Shown one piece after another: positions 47,859-54,420 of a DNA stretch of 54,420 nucleotides. Both the position numbers and the translations under genes were made by a program. Source of the DNA: Hydrogenophilales bacterium 28-61-23 (lineage in GTDB: Bacteria; Pseudomonadota; Gammaproteobacteria; Burkholderiales; Thiobacillaceae). The DNA lies in NCBI GenBank assembly GCA_002281555.1, contig NCGJ01000016.1, positions 1 to 54,420 of the forward strand. Reading direction: 5' to 3'. The notes below the pieces were generated by a model. It was not told the DNA's origin. It searched no databases and saw nothing but the letters and a program-made list of their open reading frames with translations. Within the stretch, counting starts at the first letter, position 1; every line of letters begins with the position of its first letter.

Positions 47859-48365
47859 TTACTTGGCTGGGCAGGTATCTTCGCCGCGCACTTTGCCGGG
47901 GATCAGCAGGAACTGCTCGAACGGGCCCATGACGCGCATGGCTTCACCTTTGGGGCCTTCAAACTTGAGGCGGCCGAACATCATGGCGCGCATCGGACCG
48001 TACTCGCCGGCGCCCATTTCCTTCCAGCGCTTGGTTTCCGCATGCATCAGATAGTCGGAACCTAAATCCAGCGAGGTGTGCTGGACCGGGCCGGCGTAGG
48101 TGCACAGGGCCTTGCCGTTCTTGGCGGAGATGGTCATTTCAATCTTGGTGGCTTCGCCACAGTCCGTGCGGTACATATGCATGACTTTGTAACCGCGTCC
48201 TTTATCGTTTTTGATCCATTTCTCGGCCAATTCATCGGTCAGAATCGGATTGGTGTTCCAGGACTGACAGGCTTGCGTGGCCCAATCGGCAGACATCAAC
48301 GGGGCGGCTGTTGCGGATACTGAAACAAAGCCAACGGCGGCCAAAGCAAGTGTAATCATGCGCAT
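47859..48365 (-). CDS. Periplasmic SCP2-like sterol/lipid carrier domain protein
   Basis: A 168-residue exported protein. The signal peptide is MITLALAAVGFVSVSATAAP, cleaved near TAA. The mature sequence shows LMSADWATQACQSWNTNPIL, TDELAEKWIKNDKGRGYKVM and, later, MRAMMFGRLKFEGPKGEAMR with VMGPFEQFLLIPGKV, a layout of the SCP2 sterol-transfer fold found in periplasmic betaproteobacterial proteins. It may bind hydrophobic ligands; the ligand is not known. I chose the ATG at 48365 because a strong GGAGGAG precedes it; the open frame runs on to 48389. The gap 48390-48504 contains its promoter region and no gene I can support. Confidence 0.78.
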   Translation of the reverse strand: MRMITLALAAVGFVSVSATAAPLMSADWATQACQSWNTNPILTDELAEKWIKNDKGRGYKVMHMYRTDCGEATKIEMTISAKNGKALCTYAGPVQHTSLDLGSDYLMHAETKRWKEMGAGEYGPMRAMMFGRLKFEGPKGEAMRVMGPFEQFLLIPGKVRGEDTCPAK

Positions 48366-48504
48366 AGTGTTCTCCTCCAAGCGGTACAAAGTAAAAAGGC
48401 TAAATGGTTAGACAAAAAGCCATGTGGCGAAAAAAGCCGGCGCAAGGTTAGCCGCACGGTCAGGTGCTGTCAAAAAACGTCTATTAATGACAGGGTTGAT
48501 AGAT

Positions 48505-48924
48505 TCAATGCGGGAAATACTGTTTCAAGGCGCCGTACAGCCAGGTGCCATGCAATGCGCCCGCAAGTACTACGAGCGCACCGAGAGAACCGGTGCCGAT
48601 GAGCGCAAAAACAGGGCCGGGACACAAACCGATCAATCCCCAGCCGAGCCCGAAAATGACGCCGCCGAATATGTAACTGATCCGGCCGGCCGGCTTTTGC
48701 GGGATTTCGATCTCCTGACCATTCAACGCTTTTTGCCGGCCAAGACGTTTGATGATCTGTGTCGCCAGAAAGGCTGTCACGATGGCTGAAAACATGATGC
48801 CGAACATATGAAAACTCTGGAAATGAAACATTTCCTGAATGCGGTACCAGGAAGCCGCTTCGGATTTGATCATGACAAAACCGAACACGGTTCCAACAAG
48901 GAGGTAGGGTAGATAGCGTGTCAT
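48505..48924 (-). CDS. YeeE/YedE-type half-transporter (DUF6691-like)
   Basis: A 139-residue membrane protein with about four helices, ending GALKQYFPH. It contains FHMFGIMFSAIVTAFLATQI and GGVIFGLGWGLIGLCPGPVF, the second with the conserved Gly-Leu-Cys-Pro-Gly-Pro motif of YeeE/YedE (TsuA-like) transporters, in which cysteines relay thiosulfate. It forms the second half of a split transporter with the gene at 48936. The start at 48924 lies 11 bases after the neighbour's stop, so they form one operon. Import of sulfur compounds is the expected role, based on the family. Confidence 0.88.
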   Translation of the reverse strand: MTRYLPYLLVGTVFGFVMIKSEAASWYRIQEMFHFQSFHMFGIMFSAIVTAFLATQIIKRLGRQKALNGQEIEIPQKPAGRISYIFGGVIFGLGWGLIGLCPGPVFALIGTGSLGALVVLAGALHGTWLYGALKQYFPH

Positions 48925-48935
48925 GGTGTTTTTAC

Positions 48936-49490
48936 TCAAACAAGCATCCAGGGAACCAGGAACCAGGAAGAAAACAATCCGCCCGCGAAGATGCCGAGCA
49001 CTGCGTACAGAGAGGGCAGTTGCAAGGTTGAAAGTCCGGTGATCGCGTGGCCGGAAGTGCAACCGCCCGCATAGCGTGTGCCGAATCCGACCAGAACGCC
49101 GGAAGCGAACAGGAAGGTGAAGTTGCGCATGCTGGTATGGAACAACTCATCCGGGACAAGGAACGTGCCGGGTTGGGTAAAGCTCCAGGACAGCAACATT
49201 TCTTGCGCGGCTTGGCTCAGTTGGACTGGGTCGGGATTGGCAAACACTACGCCAGCCAGGTAACCGCCGAACGCGGTGCCAATAACAAACACCAGGCTCC
49301 AGACGTATTCCTTCCAGTTGTAACGAAAAAAATCCACATCGACAGTGGGCGGTTGCGTAATGGCGCAGAGATGGCGGAGGTTGTTGGAAATGCCGAATGA
49401 GCGGTTGCCGATGAAAAGCATCGTGGGAACCATCAATCCGATTAGCGGGCCTGCGACATACCAAGGCCAAGGATGGTTGAGCCAGTCCAA
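48936..49490 (-). CDS. YeeE/YedE-type transporter, first half
   Basis: A membrane protein of about 184 residues from the start I favour, with roughly four to five helices. It includes WPWYVAGPLIGLMVPTMLFI, GNRSFGISNNLRHLCAI and FGTRYAGGCTSGHAITGLST, the last holding the conserved Gly-Gly-Cys-Thr-Ser-Gly-His motif of TsuA/YeeE proteins. I start it at the TTG at 49490 (Leu-Asp-Trp-Leu), preceded five bases earlier by GAGGAG; the frame continues to a GTG at 49544. It is paired with the half-transporter at 48505. A complete split transporter for thiosulfate or a similar sulfur compound is likely. Confidence 0.88.
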   Translation of the reverse strand: MDWLNHPWPWYVAGPLIGLMVPTMLFIGNRSFGISNNLRHLCAITQPPTVDVDFFRYNWKEYVWSLVFVIGTAFGGYLAGVVFANPDPVQLSQAAQEMLLSWSFTQPGTFLVPDELFHTSMRNFTFLFASGVLVGFGTRYAGGCTSGHAITGLSTLQLPSLYAVLGIFAGGLFSSWFLVPWMLV

Positions 49491-49583
49491 AGGAGTCTCC
49501 TCTATTTCTATTGAAAGTGGCGTGATTATATGGGCGGCAATCACCGGCCAGGCGCGCTAGTCGAGTTGCCGGTGGATCGGCAA

Positions 49584-50252
49584 TCAATGAACCTTGGCTG
49601 TGCCCTGGACAAGGTCGATCCGTCTTTGAATCAAGGTTGCCGCCGCAGTGTCATTGCTTGTTAGCGCTCGTTTGTACAGTACTTCGAGCCAGACCAGAAG
49701 CGGGCGTCGCCAACCCTGTTCCGACGCGGTGTCAATGGCGGTTGCAAGGGTCGCGGGATCGGCGCGGCCTGACTTGAATAGCAAAGCAGCCCCGATCAGA
49801 CGCGGCAAGGGGTCTTTGATTTCGGCGACCGCCTTATTCGCGCTGGCGTCGTCCTTGGCGTCGATCAGACTGGCGTAATGCGTTGGCAGGTTTTTTATGT
49901 CCAGTCCGTTCCAGTCCGCCGCAAGAAAGCGCGCGTAGGTTTTGTCAGCCAAACCGGCGTCCGTTTTCAGTTCGTCGAAAGAGCTGCAGGTCGCGAAATC
50001 CAGGCTGGCGATGCGCGCGGCGCAAGCCGCCAGTTCGGCGCGGGCGAGCAGGTCGACACGGCCGGATTTCGCGATTTCTTTGCGCGCTTGGTCCATGGTC
50101 AGGTCGGCCGACTTGCCGTCGCCTTCCAGCCAACGTTGCTGTGAATGTTCCAGCAGGCTGACCGCGTTCAGCTTCCAATCCGCCGGTGGCGGAGCGCCGC
50201 CGCAGGCGGTCAACAGCATGGCGAGCAGGCAAGCGGAAAAACTGTGTTTCAT
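49584..50252 (-). CDS. Lipoprotein of the MCE (Mla-like) operon
   Basis: A 222-residue outer- or inner-membrane lipoprotein: MKHSFSACLLAMLLTACGG has a lipobox LTAC with the cysteine at residue 17. The mature part is helical, with LEHSQQRWLEGDGKSADLTM and DQARKEIAKSGRVDLLARAE, TPR-like spacing; no domain is clearly recognisable. It overlaps the mlaD-like gene by four bases (ATGA-type), so it belongs to the same operon. In MCE systems a lipoprotein of this position is often an auxiliary component (ABC-type auxiliary lipoprotein), though sequence similarity to that family is not evident. Confidence 0.75.
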   Translation of the reverse strand: MKHSFSACLLAMLLTACGGAPPPADWKLNAVSLLEHSQQRWLEGDGKSADLTMDQARKEIAKSGRVDLLARAELAACAARIASLDFATCSSFDELKTDAGLADKTYARFLAADWNGLDIKNLPTHYASLIDAKDDASANKAVAEIKDPLPRLIGAALLFKSGRADPATLATAIDTASEQGWRRPLLVWLEVLYKRALTSNDTAAATLIQRRIDLVQGTAKVH

Positions 50253-51244
50253 GGCGTTTTGATCTCCACATCGCGCGCAAACGGCCACTTTTTGTTGATT
50301 TCATTGATCAGGTGATTCACCTTGCGCGCGCTTTCGTCGATTTCGGTTCGCAGCTGCGTCATGTCGGCCGTGGCTTCTCGAACATTTCCAGTGATTTTGG
50401 GCAGATCGGCGCTCGCGGTTTGCGCATTGGCCAGCAGTGCGTCGGCTTTTTTCAGGCTTTCGCGCACGTCGCCAAGTATGCCGTTGATTTTTGTAATGGA
50501 TAGTTGTGCTTGATCGATGACGCCTTCAGGTCCGAAAACGCGGCTATCGGTTTTTGCCAGCACGCCATCGACTTTCAAAGAAACCCCGTTCAGGTTGGTC
50601 AGCAGGGCGTTCGCTTTTTCCAGTGCCGCGACGACATGGCGGGCTTTCTCCCTATCGCCCAGTACGCCCTCAAGCACGCCGTATTCTCCGGTCATGCGAG
50701 CCGTGACGTTCTCCACATTGGCCAGCGTATGGTTGATGTGCGAGTCCTTGCCAGTCATGTCGGCAACGTTTTTCAGGATGTCCTTGACCTGTTGGATCAG
50801 AACCGGAATCTCTTGGGCGGCATCGCCGGTCAGTAGCGTACGGGCAGCGCCGGCGGCAAGCGGCTTATCTGACAGATTGGCGGTGTGCGCCTTGATTTTG
50901 GCGCCGCCGACCAGCGACTTCTCGAGTGTAAATACGCTGCTTTCCCGCAGCCAACGTGCGTCTTCTGTTGGAATCGCGATTTCCAGGCGGACTTTTCCAT
51001 CCTCACCCAGCTCCATGCGTTTGACTTCGCCAATGGGAAATCCGGAGAACGTCATCGGCATGCCTATGCTTACGCCTTCCGCTTCCGGCGCGATCAGGGT
51101 CAGGCTTTGCGTGCTGTGAAAAGCGCCGCGCGCATAGAGCGAATAGACAACGAATCCGGTAATCAGCAATACAGTCGATACCAGTAACACGCCGACCTTG
51201 AGTTCAAGGTTTTTGATGAGAGGTGCGCCGCTTGGTCGATTCAT
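50249..51244 (-). CDS. MlaD-type MCE family protein
   Basis: A 331-residue inner-membrane protein with one N-terminal helix (VGVLLVSTVLLITGFVVYSL, about residues 17-36), followed by an MCE domain (about 40-120, ending SGFPIGEVKRMELGEDGKV and TEDARWLRESSVFTLEKSLV) and a long alpha-helical periplasmic region (IDQAQLSITKINGILGDVRE, ESARKVNHLINEINKKWPFA). It would form a hexameric channel for lipids between the membranes, together with a permease and an ATPase. Here the ATPase-like gene is truncated just upstream and the permease gene is missing from the window. Confidence 0.9.
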   Translation of the reverse strand: MNRPSGAPLIKNLELKVGVLLVSTVLLITGFVVYSLYARGAFHSTQSLTLIAPEAEGVSIGMPMTFSGFPIGEVKRMELGEDGKVRLEIAIPTEDARWLRESSVFTLEKSLVGGAKIKAHTANLSDKPLAAGAARTLLTGDAAQEIPVLIQQVKDILKNVADMTGKDSHINHTLANVENVTARMTGEYGVLEGVLGDREKARHVVAALEKANALLTNLNGVSLKVDGVLAKTDSRVFGPEGVIDQAQLSITKINGILGDVRESLKKADALLANAQTASADLPKITGNVREATADMTQLRTEIDESARKVNHLINEINKKWPFARDVEIKTP

Positions 51245-51268
51245 GTCGGTAGGGTCTTAACGGTAGGA

Positions 51269-51754
51269 TTAATGAGGTTGAATCAGCTCAGCCTGGGCAA
51301 ACTCAACGTCGTAAAGCGGTTTATTCCATTGGTAGTCAATGATCCGGCAATCGTTCAGATAATTGACCAGATTTTTCAGCAATGCGCGCAGAAACGGCGG
51401 GTAATGCGTATCAGGCAGGAGCATGGCCGGCCGGTCGATCAGGATGATGGGCGGGGCGCCAATCGCGGCGCGCAAAAGTTTCGCCACAAAGCGTTCGGCA
51501 TGGCTTAGATCGGGGTCGCGTTTGGCAAAGCTGTCTTGATATCCGGCCGCGGCCAGTAAATCCCAGGCCAAGTCCGCGGCCTTGTCGTAGGTCAGGTTGG
51601 CGCGGTACTGGGGAATCAGCGCGATGTTATCCAGAACCGACAGATTGGCGCGCAGCGGCATTTCCGGGGACACCAGCGCAATGCTTTCCTTGGCTGAGGC
51701 AGCTTGCGCCGCCAGAAACTCAAGGCGCTGGTTGGCGTCGGCCATCCAGTTCAT
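51269..51754 (-). pseudogene. ABC-type ATPase-like gene, 5'-truncated at the integrated element
   Basis: About 161 residues remain. It contains SPEMPLRANLSVLDNIALIP (Q-loop region), DLSHAERFVAKLLRAAIGAP (a degenerate signature and helix) and PIILIDRPAMLLPDTHYPPF, where the Walker B region has DRPA instead of DEPT. The N-terminal part with Walker A is absent; the open frame continues past the first plausible ATG (51754) straight into the integrase gene. It precedes the mlaD-like gene in operon order, where a MlaF-type ATPase is expected. Element insertion probably cut the gene, although the remaining part was already degenerate at catalytic positions. Confidence 0.65.
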
Positions 51755-51772
51755 ATGTATTTGAAAGCTAAT

Positions 51773-51812
51773 TTGCCAAAACTTTGCCATTATGTTGCCA
51801 AAACGATTTTGG
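51773..51812. other. Candidate attachment-site region of the integrative element
   Basis: TTGCCAAAAC occurs twice in the same orientation, at 51773-51782 and 51795-51804, and CCAAAA-CGA-TTTTGG forms an inverted repeat at 51798-51812. These lie at the 3' end of the integrase gene and at the point where the ATPase-like gene loses its N-terminus, as expected for core-type recombinase binding sites. The other end of the element is outside the window, so the duplicated core cannot be confirmed. Confidence 0.45.
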
Positions 51813-52965
51813 TCCATTCTGCCCCTCTGACGTCACGGTAGGTGGCCGTTGTCGCCGAGTCCTTATGGCCCGCGATGGACTGAGCGAAGTCCGCACCAGC
51901 CTGCGCGGTCCATAGTCGGATAGACAGGGAGCGAATCTCGTGGAAAGTAGGCGGTTCCTTGCTGCCCTCCCAGAACTTCCCATCACGCCTGGCTACGGCG
52001 TCTCTCGCATCGGCGAATCGCTTGGTGATCCTGTCAAGAGCGACCGGGTCGCCGGGTTGCACTCTGGACTGGTGGCGCACATGGTGGATCATCCTCGGGG
52101 TCACGATGAGATCGCGGCAGCGGGAGATGATTTGCGCAAGGGATGTGTCGATCGCATCCAGGCGCAGTCCGGTAGGAATGGCGATCTTGGCTCCGGTCTT
52201 TTGTTGGGTGATGTAGAGCGTGTCCTTTTCCACCCAGTGCTTTGAATCCGCTCGGCGCCGGAACTCAAACGCAGCCAGATCCTCCCGACGCTGTGCAGTC
52301 AAGATGGCCAACTCCATCACTCTGGGAAGCCATCTGTCGGTAGCAGTGAGCGCTTCCTGGTAGATGGCATTGAACCCATCCAGCGTGAGTCTGGCTCGCT
52401 TTGTTCCGGATGGAACCCGGCGCAGAACAAGGATGGGGTTAGTCTTTGCCCAGCCCTGGGCGCATGCCTCACGCCAAACGTCTTGCACATAGGACTTCCA
52501 GTTTGTTGCCGCGCCGGTCTTGCCTTCATCAATGAACCCATCCAGCCAATCGGCCCAGATGCGCGGTTCTTCCAGTTCGGCCATGGTCTTTTTGCCAAAC
52601 TGCGCTTCCAGTGCTCGCCGCTTCCAATCCGCTTGCCTGGCTGTTGTCTTGGCCATTCCGCGACGTTCCAGCAGGGCTGCGTATTTCTTCAACCAGTCTG
52701 CCAGCGTTGAGCCGGTGGAATTTTTGACGATAGCCAACACATCATTCTTGGCGAGTTCACCTTCAATCCACGCGTTGGCTTCAATTGCTTGCCTGACAGC
52801 GTCCTTGCGAGGAACTCGGCCGAGCGTGACCGTCTGGCCGTTTAGCCGGTTTAGGTAGATGAAATAGCCGCCATTCCGATCGTAGAGGTTGGCGGGGAGA
52901 TCACGGTTGCTGTCCTTGCGTGGCCTGGTCACGGATGATGTCGAGGAGACTCTTGGGCTGATCAT
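51790..52965 (-). CDS. int: Tyrosine recombinase / phage-type integrase
   Basis: A 391-residue integrase of the lambda-like family. The N-terminal arm-binding part (NLYDRNGGYFIYLNRLNGQT, residues about 27-46) is followed by a SAM-like core-binding domain (STLADWLKKYAALLERRGMA) and the catalytic domain with R in LTAQRREDLAAF, K in ITQQKTGAKIAI, H-x-x-R in PTFHEIRSLSIRLW, H in AGHKDSATTATY and the tyrosine nucleophile in TATYRDVRG. All catalytic residues are present, so it should be active. It is translated from an ATG inside the excisionase gene (65-base overlap) and ends next to the likely attachment site. Confidence 0.95.
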   Translation of the reverse strand: MISPRVSSTSSVTRPRKDSNRDLPANLYDRNGGYFIYLNRLNGQTVTLGRVPRKDAVRQAIEANAWIEGELAKNDVLAIVKNSTGSTLADWLKKYAALLERRGMAKTTARQADWKRRALEAQFGKKTMAELEEPRIWADWLDGFIDEGKTGAATNWKSYVQDVWREACAQGWAKTNPILVLRRVPSGTKRARLTLDGFNAIYQEALTATDRWLPRVMELAILTAQRREDLAAFEFRRRADSKHWVEKDTLYITQQKTGAKIAIPTGLRLDAIDTSLAQIISRCRDLIVTPRMIHHVRHQSRVQPGDPVALDRITKRFADARDAVARRDGKFWEGSKEPPTFHEIRSLSIRLWTAQAGADFAQSIAGHKDSATTATYRDVRGAEWTKIVLAT

Positions 52966-53131
52966 TGTGCTTGCGGTATTGGGCGGTAGGCAACACGTAG
53001 ATTTTTGCGCCTGCGCGGATGGGTTCCGGGTGGATGCGACCTTGGGATACCCAGCGCCGCGCGGTGCTGATGTGCGGCGGTGGGTCGAAGTTCTCTGTGA
53101 GCCAACGGCTTAGTTCGATGTGCTTGGCCAT
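52901..53131 (-). CDS. xis: Excisionase-like protein
   Basis: A 76-residue DNA-binding protein of the lambda Xis-like (PF07825) type. The sequence MAKHIELSRWLTENFDPPPH, then ISTARRWVSQGRIHPEPIRA and GAKIYVLPTAQYR, has the typical winged-helix pattern with the conserved RRW...G.I.P..... G..Y.V. residues. It would direct the integrase towards excision of the element. Its end overlaps the integrase start by 65 bases in a different frame, a common arrangement for such pairs. The size is right for the family, and no anomalies are seen. Confidence 0.85.
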   Translation of the reverse strand: MAKHIELSRWLTENFDPPPHISTARRWVSQGRIHPEPIRAGAKIYVLPTAQYRKHNDQPKSLLDIIRDQATQGQQP

Positions 53132-53144
53132 AAATCGCGCTAGC

Positions 53145-53483
53145 TCATGCTGCAGAATTTTTCCAGTAATCCCAGGCGTAGCTCTCCCTCGCCTGAGCCT
53201 GATGCGCCATCTCGATTGCCCGCTCCCGAAATTGGCAAACCTGTTGTTCAAGTTGCGGAAACCAGTCAGGCAAATCGTTTCCCCGACGCACGCCACTACT
53301 TTTTGCAAAGCTGATGTTCAGCTTTCTGACGATTTCCAGCAGGGTCGAAACACTTCCGTACTGGTGTTCATGCTGCTCTGGATCTCCGTCTTCCAGGTAG
53401 CAACGCAACACGGGCATGACCGCATCGCTGATCTCGTACAGCTCGTTCAATGTGAACGATGGAGCCCAATCTGGCATCGCCAT
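53145..53483 (-). CDS. Hypothetical protein of the integrative element
   Basis: A 112-residue soluble protein beginning MAMPDWAPSFTLNELYEISD, with a helical middle part containing LLEIVRKLNISFAKSSGVRR and a C-terminal VCQFRERAIEMAHQAQARES. There is a strong AGGAAGG ribosome-binding site before the ATG at 53483. No family recognised. It lies 13 bases upstream of the excisionase gene on the same strand, so it is probably cotranscribed with xis and int. The 66 bases up to the divergent VirD4-like gene are AT-rich and likely contain both promoters. Confidence 0.7.
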   Translation of the reverse strand: MAMPDWAPSFTLNELYEISDAVMPVLRCYLEDGDPEQHEHQYGSVSTLLEIVRKLNISFAKSSGVRRGNDLPDWFPQLEQQVCQFRERAIEMAHQAQARESYAWDYWKNSAA

Positions 53484-53549
53484 GCCTGCACCTTCCTGAC
53501 TTCTTGATTACCGTGATAAATTATATGCACATGCAACGGTATATATACA

Positions 53550-54420
53550 ATGATTTCATTCAAGGATATTCAGCGGATGAGGCTGGGAGGTACGCAGGAT
53601 GCCCTCTCGCTTGCGGCCATTTCGGCCGGCCTGTTCGCCACCCACCCCTATCTGGTGGGGCATCTGCCAGCCAGCCTGTCCTTGGCGGGCAGCTTTGCAG
53701 GTGCGGCATTGGGTGGCTTTAGACTGGCATCAAAAGCACTGCAACCGTGGGCTGAGCATGGGCTCTTCAAGTCGGAGCTCAAGCTGCGCTCTTCCAATCT
53801 GCCCTACGAGGCGTTGGCGGGGGTCCATGCCGAAGGGTTGTTAGTGGGCTACCTCGCCGACACCGGCAAACCGCTCATCCTCCCTTACGAGGATCTGATG
53901 CGGCATGGCTTCATCGTGGGGCAGTCCGGTGTTGGTAAAACCGTCCTGGGCCGGCTACTCATGTTTCAGCAGATCGCCAACGGTGGCGGACTGATCTTCA
54001 TCGACGGCAAGCTCAACATCGAGGAGCTGGAGACCCTCCACGCCTACTGCGCCTGGGCTGGACGGTCGCATGACTTGCTGGTCATCAACCCAGGTGAACC
54101 CGACCTCTCGAACACCTACAACCCCATCCTTTACGGAGACCCGGATGAGGTGTCAGCGCGAATTCTCTCCCTCATTCCTTCCACGGAAAACAATCCCGGC
54201 GCCGACCACTACAAGCAATCCGCCAACCAGGGGGTGGCCACGCTGATCGCCGCATTGAACCGGGCGAAGCTGTCTTACAACTTCATCGACCTGACCATCC
54301 TGCTGATGAGCCAGAAGGCCTTGGCCTATCTGGAAAACCGGGTTCCCCCTTCGCCCGAGAAAACCAATCTCAAGCTGTTCCTGGACCAGTACCGGAGCGT
54401 CAACAAGGAGGGCGTGTCCA
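53550..54420 (+). CDS. VirD4/TraD-like conjugative coupling ATPase (partial)
   Basis: The frame is open from the ATG at 53550 (MISFKDIQRMRL) to the window edge, about 290 residues, with an alternative ATG at 53577. After a hydrophobic N-terminal region (LPASLSLAGSFAGAALGGF, likely membrane segments) it shows Walker A FIVGQSGVGKTVLGRLLMFQ and Walker B NGGGLIFIDGKLN, then LLVINPGEPDLSNTYNPILY, typical of TraD/TraG coupling proteins that recruit DNA to a type IV secretion system. It identifies the element as conjugative (ICE-like). The C-terminal part, including the TraM-recognition-type domain, lies beyond the window. Confidence 0.85.
   Translation, partial: MISFKDIQRMRLGGTQDALSLAAISAGLFATHPYLVGHLPASLSLAGSFAGAALGGFRLASKALQPWAEHGLFKSELKLRSSNLPYEALAGVHAEGLLVGYLADTGKPLILPYEDLMRHGFIVGQSGVGKTVLGRLLMFQQIANGGGLIFIDGKLNIEELETLHAYCAWAGRSHDLLVINPGEPDLSNTYNPILYGDPDEVSARILSLIPSTENNPGADHYKQSANQGVATLIAALNRAKLSYNFIDLTILLMSQKALAYLENRVPPSPEKTNLKLFLDQYRSVNKEGVS

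Overview
This is a GC-rich chromosomal window. It looks like it comes from a nitrogen-fixing betaproteobacterium, perhaps of the Rhodocyclales or Nitrosomonadales type. The evidence is an rnfABCDGEH operon beside nifL-nifA (a layout otherwise known from Azotobacter-type diazotrophs), a PEP-CTERM protein, Coq7-type ubiquinone synthesis, a GH57-rich glycogen cluster and short interspersed palindromic repeats. The genus is inference; no rRNA or tRNA gene is visible.

Layout. 1-560: remnant of an IS1182-type transposase and hairpin-rich non-coding DNA. 558-6292 (minus): rnfA-B-C-D-G-E-H, the membrane complex that supplies low-potential electrons to nitrogenase. 6293-6638: a compact divergent control region with two sigma-54 promoters, an NtrC-type palindrome, a NifA-type upstream site and a MITE-like repeat. 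6639-10249 (plus): nifL, nifA and two small overlapping genes. 10250-14640 (minus): a decayed defence/mobile region with a RhuM-family gene, an unrecognised possible nuclease, fused remnants of a type III methyltransferase and a helicase, and an AAA+ ATPase preceded by 10-bp phased repeats. 14721-18252: hflX, a Fic-family gene with paired palindromic operators, and a small Rieske protein.

18265-33344: glycogen phosphorylase, then mostly small enzymes and hypothetical genes (a SagB-like dehydrogenase operon, flavin reductase, class II amidotransferase, a putative metalloprotease), typA, mtfA, a thioredoxin and an aminotransferase. 33341-45383: a PEP-CTERM protein, an Ala/Pro-rich lipoprotein, then pgi, corA and glgB (minus) divergent from glgC, a GH57 hydrolase, an HPP membrane protein and a GH57 glucanotransferase (plus). 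With glgP these give a nearly complete glycogen synthesis and breakdown set; a glycogen synthase is not in the window. 45421-51244: SlyD-like PPIase, TauE/SafE, coq7, a DUF2322-type protein, an SCP2-like protein, a paired YeeE/YedE transporter and an MCE (MlaD-like) lipid-transport operon.

51269-54420: the MCE operon is cut at an ATPase-like gene by what appears to be one end of an integrative conjugative element (integrase, excisionase, a small gene and a VirD4/TraD-like ATPase running off the window).

No complete new system is proven here. The best candidates for follow-up are the nif/rnf control region, the phased-repeat AAA+ ATPase, the fic operators, the uncharacterised 429-residue protein in the decayed defence region, and the element boundary at 51.8 kb.
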